64,000 bases of DNA, taken from Deltaproteobacteria bacterium. GTDB lineage: Bacteria > Desulfobacterota > Deferrisomatia > Deferrisomatales > JACRMM01. The notes under the pieces were generated by a model. The model did not search any database. It was not told the DNA's origin and worked only from the letters and a program-made list of their open reading frames with translations. Shown here piece by piece: positions 41,483 through 49,585 of the stretch; the stretch's first letter is position 1, and the number at the start of each line of letters is the position of its first letter. The DNA lies in NCBI GenBank assembly GCA_016214985.1, contig JACRMM010000058.1:1-64000 (forward strand), read 5' to 3'. Position numbers and translations under genes: made by a program.

Positions 41483-43204
41483 ATGACGTTCGAGAGCGAT
41501 GCGTTGATCGTCGGAGCCGGGCTCGCCGGCCTCCGCGCGGCCGTGGAGTTGGCGGGTCGCGGCGACGTGGCGGTCGTGAGCAAGGTCTACCCCACGCGGT
41601 CCCACTCCGGAGCCGCCCAGGGCGGCATCGCGGCGGCCCTGGGGAACGAGGAGCCCGACTCCTGGGAGTGGCACATGTACGACACGGTGAAGGGAGGCGA
41701 CTACCTCACCGACCAGGACGCGGCCGAGGTCCTTGCCCGCGATGCCCCCCGGGCCGTGTACGAGCTCGAGCACATGGGCGTCCCCTTCGATCGGACGCCC
41801 TCGGGCACCATCGCGCAGCGGGCCTTCGGCGGGCACACCCGGGAGTTCGGAGCTGCGGCGATCAAGCGCGCGTGCCACGCCGCGGACCACACCGGCCGGG
41901 TGATCCTCGACACGCTGCACAGCGAGGCCCTGCGCCACGGGATCCGCTTCTTCTCCGAGTTCCACGTCGTCGACCTGATCCTCCAGCACGGTCGGTGCGA
42001 AGGGCTCGTCGCGCTGGAGCTCGCCACAGGAGAGCTGCACGTCCTCCGAAGCCGGGCGACCCTGCTCGCGACCGGCGGGTTCGGGAAGGTCTACAAGACC
42101 ACGTCGAACTGCTTCGCGAACACGGGCGACGGTGCCTACCTGGCGTACCGGGCCGGAGTCCCGCTCCAAGACATGGAGTTCGTGCAGTTCCACCCGACCG
42201 GCATCTGCGGCCTGGGGATCCTCATCAGCGAGGCGGCCCGCGGTGAGGGCGGCATCCTGCGAAACCGCAACGGGGAGCGCTTCATGGAGCGCTACGCGCC
42301 CACCATCAAGGACCTGGCGCCGCGCGACGTGGTGTCGAGGGCGATCCTCACCGAAGTTCGGGAGGGCCGAGGGATCGACGGCCGCGACTTCGTTCACCTG
42401 GACCTCACACACCTGGGAAAGGACGCGCTGGCGGCCAAGCTCTTCGACATCACGTCCTTCGCGATGACCTACCTGGGCATCGACGCGTCCGTCGACCCGA
42501 TCCCCGTCCAGCCTACCTGCCACTACATGATGGGCGGGCTCCCTACGGACGCGGACGGGCGCGTTCTCGGTGCGGACGGAAAGCCGATGCCCGGCCTGTA
42601 CGCGGCGGGCGAGTGCGCTTGCGTGTCGGTGCACGGCGCGAATCGGCTGGGGTGCAACTCGCTCCTGGACCTCGTGGTGTTCGGGCGGCGCGCGGGCCGG
42701 ACCATGGGCGAGGAGCTGCCGGCGCTCCCTCGGCCCGCGGCCGAACCGGACGCGGCCGCCCCGGTGCGCGGCCGGCTCGCCGAGCTGCGGCGCCGCCCGG
42801 GCGGCGAGCGGGTCGGTGCCCTGCGAAGCCACCTCCAGCAGGTGATGATGGAGTCGTGCTCGGTGTTTCGGACCGAGGGGAGCCTCAGCCGAGCCCTGGG
42901 GGAGATCGAGGGGCTTGAAGTGCGCCGTGACGAGGTCTCGCTCGCGGACCCGGGCAGCCGGTGGAATGCCGACCTCCTGGAAGTCCTGGAGTTCGATTCG
43001 CTCCTGGCGCTCGCCAAGGCGATCGTGGTCTCGGCGCTGGCGCGCACGGAGAGCCGCGGGGCTCACTTCCGCGAGGACTTCCCGGAGCGGGACGACGCCG
43101 CCTGGCTCAAGCACACCCAGGTTCGGCTCGCCGAAGGCGAAATCGAGGTGTCTTACAAGCCTGTCACGGTGACGCGCTTCACCCCCAAGCCGAGGGTGTA
43201 CTGA
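41483..43204 (+). CDS. sdhA: Succinate dehydrogenase/fumarate reductase flavoprotein subunit
   Basis: A 573-residue flavoprotein with the FAD fold at the N-terminus (LIVGAGLAGLRAAVE), the FAD-linking His in RSHSGAAQGG, the active-site HPTGICGLG and REFGAAAIKRACH, and the C-terminal GANRLGCNSLLDLVVFG. It interconverts succinate and fumarate. GAGGACGAGAG precedes the ATG. sdhB follows one base after the stop; no cytochrome b anchor gene is present in the window. Confidence 0.96.
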   Translation: MTFESDALIVGAGLAGLRAAVELAGRGDVAVVSKVYPTRSHSGAAQGGIAAALGNEEPDSWEWHMYDTVKGGDYLTDQDAAEVLARDAPRAVYELEHMGVPFDRTPSGTIAQRAFGGHTREFGAAAIKRACHAADHTGRVILDTLHSEALRHGIRFFSEFHVVDLILQHGRCEGLVALELATGELHVLRSRATLLATGGFGKVYKTTSNCFANTGDGAYLAYRAGVPLQDMEFVQFHPTGICGLGILISEAARGEGGILRNRNGERFMERYAPTIKDLAPRDVVSRAILTEVREGRGIDGRDFVHLDLTHLGKDALAAKLFDITSFAMTYLGIDASVDPIPVQPTCHYMMGGLPTDADGRVLGADGKPMPGLYAAGECACVSVHGANRLGCNSLLDLVVFGRRAGRTMGEELPALPRPAAEPDAAAPVRGRLAELRRRPGGERVGALRSHLQQVMMESCSVFRTEGSLSRALGEIEGLEVRRDEVSLADPGSRWNADLLEVLEFDSLLALAKAIVVSALARTESRGAHFREDFPERDDAAWLKHTQVRLAEGEIEVSYKPVTVTRFTPKPRVY

Positions 43205-43205
43205 C

Positions 43206-43901
43206 ATGGAGATGCACTTTCGGATCCAGCGGTTCGACCCGGAGAGGGACGCCGCCCCCCGCTTCCAGACCTACTTGGTCTCCGCGGAGCCCGGCGAACG
43301 GGTCCTGGACTGCCTCAACCGGATCCGGTGGGAGCAGGATGGCACGCTCGCCTACCGGATGTCGTGCGCGCACGGTATCTGCGGCTCGGACGCCATGCGG
43401 ATCAACGGCCGCTGCGCCCTCGCGTGCCAGAAGCTGGTGAAGGACGTCGCCGGGCCCGAGGTGACGATCGAGCCCCTGCCGACCTTTCGGGTACTCCGGG
43501 ACCTGATCGTGGATCTGGAGCCCTTCTTCGAGAAGGTCGCCTTCGTGCGACCTTACCTCTCGGCCCCGGGTGACCCGCCAGAGAGGGAGAGGCTCCAGGA
43601 CGCGGCGGCCAAGAAGCGGATTGACGAGGCGATCCGCTGCATCCTGTGCGCCTGCTGCACTGCGGCCTGCCCGGTGGAGCAGGAGAACGCCGCCTTCCTC
43701 GGGCCTGCCGCCCTGGTCCGGGCGTTCCGGTACGTGTTCGACTCGCGCGACGGCGACACGGCCGAGAGGCTTAGAGAGCTCGACTTCCCCAACGGCGTGT
43801 GGGGGTGCGTGAACCACTACGAGTGCACGCGCGTGTGCCCCAAGCAGATCAAGGTGACGAAGTCGATCAACGAGCTGAAGCGGGAGATTCGAACGGAGTG
43901 A
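43206..43901 (+). CDS. sdhB: Succinate dehydrogenase/fumarate reductase iron-sulfur subunit
   Basis: A 231-residue protein with all three cluster motifs: CAHGICGSDAMRINGRCALAC (2Fe-2S), CILCACCTAACP (4Fe-4S) and CVNHYECTRVCPKQ (3Fe-4S plus 4Fe-4S ligands). It passes electrons between SdhA and a membrane anchor. It is coupled to sdhA with one intervening base. The anchor subunit (SdhC/FrdC) is not next to it, so it must be encoded elsewhere or replaced. Confidence 0.96.
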   Translation: MEMHFRIQRFDPERDAAPRFQTYLVSAEPGERVLDCLNRIRWEQDGTLAYRMSCAHGICGSDAMRINGRCALACQKLVKDVAGPEVTIEPLPTFRVLRDLIVDLEPFFEKVAFVRPYLSAPGDPPERERLQDAAAKKRIDEAIRCILCACCTAACPVEQENAAFLGPAALVRAFRYVFDSRDGDTAERLRELDFPNGVWGCVNHYECTRVCPKQIKVTKSINELKREIRTE

Positions 43902-43913
43902 AGACGGTTCACA

Positions 43914-44242
43914 ATGGCCGGTATCTCGAGAGGCAGGGCCGGGGGCCCTGCCGGTTTCGCGGGGCAGGCGGCACAGAACGCCCTGGGCCGCTACCGGAGG
44001 GTCATTGGCGGCATCATGGCCATCGTGCTCGGCGCAGCCGTCTTGCAGGGGCGCGTCGTCTGGGACGCGCTCCCGCTGCCCTTGTTCGCGCGCTGGGCTT
44101 CAGCCTGCCGCTGGGCGCCGAGCGGTTCGGCGTCTCCCTCGGCACGACGGCCTTGTTGGACAAGACAGCCGATGCGGCCATCCGTTCCGGGTCGGGGGCG
44201 GTGCTGCGTACGGCAAGGTTCCACCTGCTGGCCACCTCGTGA
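43914..44242 (+). pseudogene. Possible frameshifted small membrane protein downstream of sdhB
   Basis: A frame from the ATG at 43914 encodes a basic N-terminus and one helix (VIGGIMAIVLGAAVLQG). After about 44090 the neighbouring frame continues with LGFSLPLGAERFGVSLGTTA to a stop at 44242. A one-base loss would join them into about 110 residues. The ribosome binding site is weak and no family fits; it is not a recognisable SdhC. Low confidence. Confidence 0.25.
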
Positions 44243-44396
44243 AGGACCCTGGGGAGGAGGGGGGGGGCCTGCGGGCCGCCGGCTCAGGCGCGCCGGTCCG
44301 TCGTGGGGTCGAGGTCACGCCCCGGGGAGATTGTCTCGCTTGGTTGACTTCGATTGCCTGGTCTGACTCTGTTTGGGCGCGACTCGTGCAGCAGGG

Positions 44397-44420
44397 AGGC
44401 AATTTTGCCTAAAATATTTT
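44397..44420 (+). promoter_or_regulatory. Operator-like dyads upstream of the 44446 gene
   Basis: AGGCAA-TT-TTGCCT (44397-44410) immediately followed by AAAATATTTT (44411-44420), two adjacent perfect dyads in an AT-rich patch about 25-50 bases before the gene. They look like a promoter with a repressor site; a metal-responsive regulator is possible but not shown. Confidence 0.45.
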
Positions 44421-44445
44421 GTCACAACGGTGAGAGGAGGCAATA

Positions 44446-44712
44446 ATGGCGACGGAAGAATTTTGCTGCCCCGCAGCCGCTGCGCGGGCGGTTAGCAAGC
44501 TGACCTTGCTTGACGGTGATCAGGTGGGAATCTTGAACCTGGATAACATTATGAAGGCCGTTGCCGGTCTTGGGTTAACAGATATGGAGGCCATTAAGAA
44601 GGAGTTACTGAAGATGGTACAAGCTTGTAATTACGTGCCCTCTAGCTGTGAGCACGATTACTCTAGGGCATTGCTTGGAGAATACAAGCGACGGTACCCG
44701 GCGAAAGCTTGA
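44446..44712 (+). CDS. Small Cys-containing protein of lower GC content
   Basis: An 88-residue protein with Cys near the N-terminus (EEFCCPAAAAR) and later (MVQACNYVPSSCEHDY), otherwise helical. Codon use is visibly less GC-rich than all neighbours (ATT, TTA, AAG, TTG common), as is its promoter. AGGAGG stands just before the ATG. It may have been acquired horizontally; a transposase remnant lies just downstream. Function unknown; paired cysteines could bind metal. Confidence 0.65.
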   Translation: MATEEFCCPAAAARAVSKLTLLDGDQVGILNLDNIMKAVAGLGLTDMEAIKKELLKMVQACNYVPSSCEHDYSRALLGEYKRRYPAKA

Positions 44713-44786
44713 ACGTCCGGAAAGAGGTTGGTTTTCGGCAACCTTCCCCACCGCCGCCAGGGAACTTGACCGTGGGGGGTGACGAC

Positions 44787-45010
44787 CGGGTGGGAAGGAC
44801 CTGGAGTTGCTCCTCGGCCAGCCGGTGGCTCTCGACTCCCTCACCGATGACAACTTGGGCCGACTGCCGGATCCGCTCTGCGAAGTCGACACCAGCCAAT
44901 ACCATGTATCTTCTGTCCGCGATCGCCCAAACGCGCTTCGCGCCTTTGGCCTGCGGCTCAAGCTCCACGTCTGTTTCGACACGACCTCCGTGAGTGTTTA
45001 CGGAGCCTAG
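44787..45010 (+). mobile_element. Remnant of an IS1634-type transposase (DUF4277 N-terminus)
   Basis: The frame reads LLGQPVALDSLTDDNLGR and later LRAFGLRLKLHVCFDTTSVS VYG then a stop, matching the N-terminal DUF4277 region of IS1634-family transposases (LNDDxLGRALD ... LDTTSFSVHG). Only about 75 residues remain and the middle is degraded. No terminal inverted repeats were identified. Confidence 0.6.
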
Positions 45011-45139
45011 GGTCCCCCGGACGACCGGACCTGCCCCGCCCCGCGACGGGCTGTTCCTCCGATTCCTGAGCCTTGAACGTGCATCTACCGCAGGGAGCAC
45101 GCTCTGTTTTCTTCGCCTGTTCCCCGCGCCTGGACGCGC

Positions 45140-45174
45140 CGCGCCCCTGCCGGGGAGGAACCGGCAGGGGCGCG
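45140..45174. terminator. Strong hairpin, probable terminator of the FAD/HDR gene
   Basis: A perfect 14-bp stem (45140-45153 with 45161-45174, CGCGCCCCTGCCGG and its complement) with a 7-base loop, 40 bases beyond the minus-strand stop at 45215. Without a T tract; probably works in both directions. Confidence 0.7.
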
Positions 45175-45214
45175 CGTAGGTCGTTGTGGGCGCGGCCGGG
45201 CGCCTAGGCTCGGT

Positions 45215-48200
45215 CTACGCCGCCCGCCGGTCCTCCCCCTTCAGATAGTCGATCATGGGCTGGGTCACGAGCGGCACCACGTCGCCGATCATGTGGGGCA
45301 TCAAGTTGTCCATGACCTTGGGCAGGAGGTCCGGCAGCTGCTCGCTCATGTAGTCGGGCATGATGGGGATGAGCGTACGGATCCGCTCGACCATGATGGG
45401 CATCACCTTGGGCATCATGAGCGGCAGGAGCCGGGGGAAGAGCACGGGGAACAGGGGCTTCATGGCCTCCAGAGCGCCCGGCACCTTCGCCATCTGGCGC
45501 ATCATGGCGCCCATCCCCAGGGGCATCGCGTCCATGAGCTCGGGCCACATCGTGCCCATCAGGCTTGCAAAGCCTTTCGGTGTCATCAACGTGATCATCT
45601 TGTCAAACACCGCCCAATTGGAGCGGCACTCGTGGTGAGGGTCCGGCAGCTCGATGCCGAGGCTTCGGGCCGCAAGGCTCGCCAGATCGACCACCTCCAT
45701 CGGGACGGCGCGCGCGTCAACGCTCACCCGGAGCTGAAACTCGCAGCAGGGGCACAGTGCCGCCAGTTTGTCGGCGCCGACCGCCACAGCCTCGTCGAGC
45801 CGCAGCTTTCCCAGGTCGGCCGCCACCTCGGGCTCGTGGATGAGCGTGAGCACCGAGCCACAGCAGTAGCCCTCCTCGCGATTGTGGTCCATCTCCACGA
45901 GCTCGACGCCGGGAATCGCCTGGAGGAGCTCCCGGGGCGGCTCGTAGATGCCTTGGGCGCGGCCAGCGTGGCAGGAGTCGTGCCAGGCGACCTTGCACGG
46001 TGTGGCCCCTGCCTCGGGCTCGGGGAACCGGAACTCGCCGGAGCGGAGCTTCTCCGAGACGACCTCGCTGTAGTGCTTGGCCTGGATCCCATACTCGATT
46101 CCCAGCTTCTCGCACCACTCGGGATAGACCTTGGCCCACATGAGGCCGCAGGCGGGGCAGGAGGTAATGACCGTGTCGGCGCCGGACTCCTTCACCGCGG
46201 CGATGTTCTTCTTCATGGTCTCGGCGAAGAGGTCCCACTTTCCGGCCACGAGGATCGGTGTTGCGCAGCAGCTCTCCTTCTCGCCAACATACGTGAACTC
46301 GACGCCCGCGGCATCGAGGAGGTGAACGCTCGCGATGGCGATGTCGTTTTCCACGTAGCTCGCGGTGCAGCCGGCGAAGTAGACATTCTTGGCCGCGACG
46401 CCCGGGCCGTGCTTGGCCTTGAGGTCCTCCGGGAACCACGCGGCGCGGTCCTTTCGGTACCCGGCCCAGATGTTTCCCTCGGCGTGGAGCGCCGCCGCCA
46501 TCATCTCGAAGGGCGGGAAGGTCATGCGCTTCTGCTCGTTGATGAGCTTCCCTCGCATCTTCATCCACGACGGCTCGACCGGCATGTGCTCGGAGCAGCG
46601 GTGGTCGCAGACCTCGCAGGTGGTGCAAACGAGGAACGTGTCGACCATCTTCTGGTCCCACTCGGCGCGGCCCTCCATGTACTCCCGGAGCCAGTAGAAC
46701 TTGCCCCGCGGGCTCTGGCTCTCCCAGCCGCGGCCCGTGAACTGCTCGCAGGTGTCGACGCAGTAGCCGCACTGGGAGCAGGAGTAGGCGTACCAGCCCA
46801 CGTCGGCCGGAATGTCGCGCACGTCCTTGGCGAAGCGTTCGCCCACCTCGGTCTTGGGCAGATTGCCGGACCTCCGGACGATCGGCTCAGTGGTGGCTGC
46901 GAGCTGCAGCGCCGCACCGAGCATACCGTTGTCCAGAACCTTCTTGGGGTTCAGGATCCCCAGCGGGTCGACCGCCTCCTTGAAGGCCTGGAGCTTGCGG
47001 AGTCGCTCGGCCCCGAGCACTTCCTCGGCCTTGCGGGCGAAGTAGAGCCCCGTGGAGTAGGCGCGTCCGCCGAGGCTCTCGGCGATCTTCATGATCGAGA
47101 GCGCGAGGCCGAAGACGAGGTTGTAAGAGAGCTTCCGCTGATCGCCCGGGATGAAGCCCAGGATGACGACTTCAAGCTTGCCATCGCGACCCTCGCGCAG
47201 GACCAGCCCCTCCTTCACGACCGGCGGCGCGATCTTCTCGCCGACTTCGTCGAGGAAGGCGGCCAAGCTCTCCAGGGGGACGACGACCTCGGAGGGGATC
47301 AGCGACGGCCCGAGTCGCTTGATGACCATGACGTTGAAGCGCTCCTGCCACTCGTGGTCGGCCACGGCCGCGGAGAGAACCTCTCCCCCGACGTCGGCCG
47401 TGAGCTTCGGCAGCGCCGCGCGCACGGCCGCGGCGTCCCGAGCCCGGGTGGCCAGGGTGAGGATGTAGGCCTCGGGCAGGACGACCCGCTCGCCGACCGC
47501 GTGGCTACCCACCTTCATCAGAGGGGCGCGGTTTCGCATCGCCGCCATCTTGGGGTTGATGAATGACGCCGACCAGATCGGCAACTTCGCGTCGGCGAGC
47601 GCCTGGAGGAGCCGTTGCACGTCCGAGGCCGCGGCGCATGAAACCGCAACCACGTCCAGTGCTTCGAGAGGCTGCAGCCGCACCGTCACCCGGGTCAGCA
47701 GCCCGGTGATGCCTTCGGCCTCGGAAACGAGGTCCAGGTCGGCGCCCGAGAACTCGCGCACCTCGCCACTGGGCAGCACGGCGCGCGCCGACACCACGCT
47801 GTCGCGGAAATAGCCGTACTCGTAACTGCCGTACCCGGCACCCCCCTGGGCCAGCCAGCCGCCCACCGTGGAGGAGGGGTAGCTCGAGGGGTACAGGCGA
47901 AGCGTCAGCCCCTGGGGCGTGAGCATGCGGTCGAGCTGCTCCCAGCTGATCCCCGGCTCGACGGTGGCCGTGAGGCCCTCGGGGTCCACAGCGACGACGG
48001 ACTTCATGCGGAAGAAGTCGACGACCAGGCCGTGGTGTGTCGGCACCACGCCGCCGTACCCGGAGGTTGCCTTGCCGCGGGGCGTGAGGGCGGTCTTGTG
48101 GGCCGCGGCCCAGCGCACCAACTCCACCACCTCCTGCTCGCTCTGGGGCTGAACGATGGCGTCGGGGGTGGTGTCTCCAATGAAGGGTTTCACAAGCTTG

Positions 48201-48313
48201 GGGATGTCTCCGATGTCGTGGCCGTAGAGCATCCGCTCGGTCGAGTCGAAGTTGGCTCGGGGGCCGAACATCCGTACGAGATCGGTGCGCTGGGTTTCGG
48301 TGAGGTGGCTCAT
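45215..48313 (-). CDS. FAD-linked oxidase fused to HdrD/GlpC-type Fe-S oxidoreductase, with a Met/Pro-rich tail
   Basis: A 1032-residue enzyme. Residues about 1-230 are an FAD-binding domain (SYPSSTVGGWLAQGGAGYGS), followed by the FAD-oxidase C-terminal domain to about 490. Two 4Fe-4S motifs follow (CSQCGYCVDTC; CTTCEVCDHRC), then two CCG domains (ESCCATP; HDSCHAGRAQGIYEPPRELL with YCCGS). This is the layout of glycolate/D-lactate or acyl-glycerol-type dehydrogenases coupled to Hdr chemistry. The last 120 residues are unusual: Met/Pro/Leu-rich (PLMMPKVMPIMVERI and similar), perhaps a membrane-surface anchor. GAGGAG precedes the ATG. Confidence 0.88.
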   Translation of the reverse strand: MSHLTETQRTDLVRMFGPRANFDSTERMLYGHDIGDIPKLVKPFIGDTTPDAIVQPQSEQEVVELVRWAAAHKTALTPRGKATSGYGGVVPTHHGLVVDFFRMKSVVAVDPEGLTATVEPGISWEQLDRMLTPQGLTLRLYPSSYPSSTVGGWLAQGGAGYGSYEYGYFRDSVVSARAVLPSGEVREFSGADLDLVSEAEGITGLLTRVTVRLQPLEALDVVAVSCAAASDVQRLLQALADAKLPIWSASFINPKMAAMRNRAPLMKVGSHAVGERVVLPEAYILTLATRARDAAAVRAALPKLTADVGGEVLSAAVADHEWQERFNVMVIKRLGPSLIPSEVVVPLESLAAFLDEVGEKIAPPVVKEGLVLREGRDGKLEVVILGFIPGDQRKLSYNLVFGLALSIMKIAESLGGRAYSTGLYFARKAEEVLGAERLRKLQAFKEAVDPLGILNPKKVLDNGMLGAALQLAATTEPIVRRSGNLPKTEVGERFAKDVRDIPADVGWYAYSCSQCGYCVDTCEQFTGRGWESQSPRGKFYWLREYMEGRAEWDQKMVDTFLVCTTCEVCDHRCSEHMPVEPSWMKMRGKLINEQKRMTFPPFEMMAAALHAEGNIWAGYRKDRAAWFPEDLKAKHGPGVAAKNVYFAGCTASYVENDIAIASVHLLDAAGVEFTYVGEKESCCATPILVAGKWDLFAETMKKNIAAVKESGADTVITSCPACGLMWAKVYPEWCEKLGIEYGIQAKHYSEVVSEKLRSGEFRFPEPEAGATPCKVAWHDSCHAGRAQGIYEPPRELLQAIPGVELVEMDHNREEGYCCGSVLTLIHEPEVAADLGKLRLDEAVAVGADKLAALCPCCEFQLRVSVDARAVPMEVVDLASLAARSLGIELPDPHHECRSNWAVFDKMITLMTPKGFASLMGTMWPELMDAMPLGMGAMMRQMAKVPGALEAMKPLFPVLFPRLLPLMMPKVMPIMVERIRTLIPIMPDYMSEQLPDLLPKVMDNLMPHMIGDVVPLVTQPMIDYLKGEDRRAA

Positions 48314-48439
48314 GGTCTTCTCCTCGATGGGCCCGTCCGGCCCTGGGCTCCCCCTCTTCCGGCCGGCCGTCACGCGGCGGGCCCTGAGCGGGGCGTAAAC
48401 TACAGCGGTTTCAATGAGGTTCTGCGACGTGCGTGTTCT

Positions 48440-49585
48440 TCATCGGGGTCGCAGCTGAGGGAGAAGCTCTGCGGACCTTCGTGCCTCGTCGAAGATTACA
48501 GATGCGCTCAGGGTCGCCCCGGTTACAGAGTCTAGGGACGAATCGAAGCGAACTTCGGCCATGCTGCGCCCGACCAGCCGGGACTGGAGATGTGCCGCCT
48601 CCTCCCGGGAGATCGGATGGTTGCCCACCTTGGACACGTGGATCGGCGCGAAGCCTCGAACAATTCCCGCCGCATCGAACACGAGCAGAAAGTGGACCGC
48701 GTGGCAGACGTCGCAGACCGGTTCGCGGCTGGAGATGCGAGCATAGAGCCCTATCGGCTTTCCGTCCGCCCGAAGTGCGCCGTAGACGGGGCGCCCGCCA
48801 CCGAGGTCCACCACTCTCACGTCCCTCACCGACGGGTCGATCCCGGAAAGAAACGCCAGCGCCTTGGCCCGCTGTTGGGCTTCATCCAAGCCGAGAGGAG
48901 GGTCGTACTCCTTCTCTTGGGCCCCTGGCGCAGCCGCGGCCGGCGTACCTTGCCTTTCCAACACCTGCTTCGTCCGCTCCAAGAGCACCGAGGACTCGGC
49001 ACGCCCCCGCAAGGTGTCGACCCGAACCCATTCACCCTCCTGCTTTCGGAGGAAGAGCGTCACCGGAGATCGGGGCAGCGATCCGAGTTGGCCGTAGAGG
49101 TCGTACCAGAGGTCCGGCACCAGCGGATACGAGACCTCTTGATTCCGCTGAAAAGCCTCAAGGTCCCGGCGAGAATCGCCGGCGCCGATCGCGATCACGT
49201 GCACCCGGCCCGCCAGTGCCCCGGAGGAGACCGTTCGAAACAGGCCTTCCAGTTGCGGTGCCTGCCTCTGGCAGGTCGGGCATCGGGAGCTGAAGAACTC
49301 TACGAGGAGCACCTCTCCGGGGATCTCGGAGAGCCGGAACGTCTCTGCGGGCTTCACCCCCAGGGCGCCGACCGGGTCGGTCGAGAGGAGGTCCGAAATC
49401 ACGAGGTCAGGGAACGGCGGGGACCGGCTTCCGGCGGTTGGAGGCGCGTGGGCGCAGCCCACAAAGGCCGCGAGCAGGAGGCAGGCACACAACGCATGGC
49501 AGACCCCGGCCGCCCCAGGGCGAGCCGACTCCGTCGCTTTCCGACGTCGACGGAGCCGGCCCTCGAAGACGGGTCTAGAAGACAC
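48440..49585 (-). CDS. Lipoprotein TlpA-like thioredoxin fused to an FMN-binding-like domain
   Basis: A 381-residue protein. It has a lipoprotein-like N-terminus (LLLAAFVGCAHA), then a TlpA/AhpC-type thioredoxin domain with redox motif SSRCPTCQRQAP, then a C-terminal domain with CDVCHAVHFLLVFDAAGIVRG and ending SLDSVTGATLSASV. SVTGATLS matches the site where ApbE links FMN covalently to Thr in NqrC/RnfG-type domains. CDVCH could bind a c-type heme or be a second dithiol. The GTG start overlaps the end of the FadL gene. It is likely an extracytoplasmic electron-transfer protein. Confidence 0.75.
   Translation of the reverse strand: MSSRPVFEGRLRRRRKATESARPGAAGVCHALCACLLLAAFVGCAHAPPTAGSRSPPFPDLVISDLLSTDPVGALGVKPAETFRLSEIPGEVLLVEFFSSRCPTCQRQAPQLEGLFRTVSSGALAGRVHVIAIGAGDSRRDLEAFQRNQEVSYPLVPDLWYDLYGQLGSLPRSPVTLFLRKQEGEWVRVDTLRGRAESSVLLERTKQVLERQGTPAAAAPGAQEKEYDPPLGLDEAQQRAKALAFLSGIDPSVRDVRVVDLGGGRPVYGALRADGKPIGLYARISSREPVCDVCHAVHFLLVFDAAGIVRGFAPIHVSKVGNHPISREEAAHLQSRLVGRSMAEVRFDSSLDSVTGATLSASVIFDEARRSAELLPQLRPR

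Noticed and set aside
43914..44366. Succinate dehydrogenase membrane anchor downstream of sdhB
   Set aside because: Only one helix is visible, the continuation needs a frame change, and no heme-ligand pattern of SdhC is present.
45293..47566. 757-residue plus-strand frame opposite the FAD/HDR gene
   Set aside because: Antisense shadow; the minus-strand gene has complete domains and cofactor motifs.
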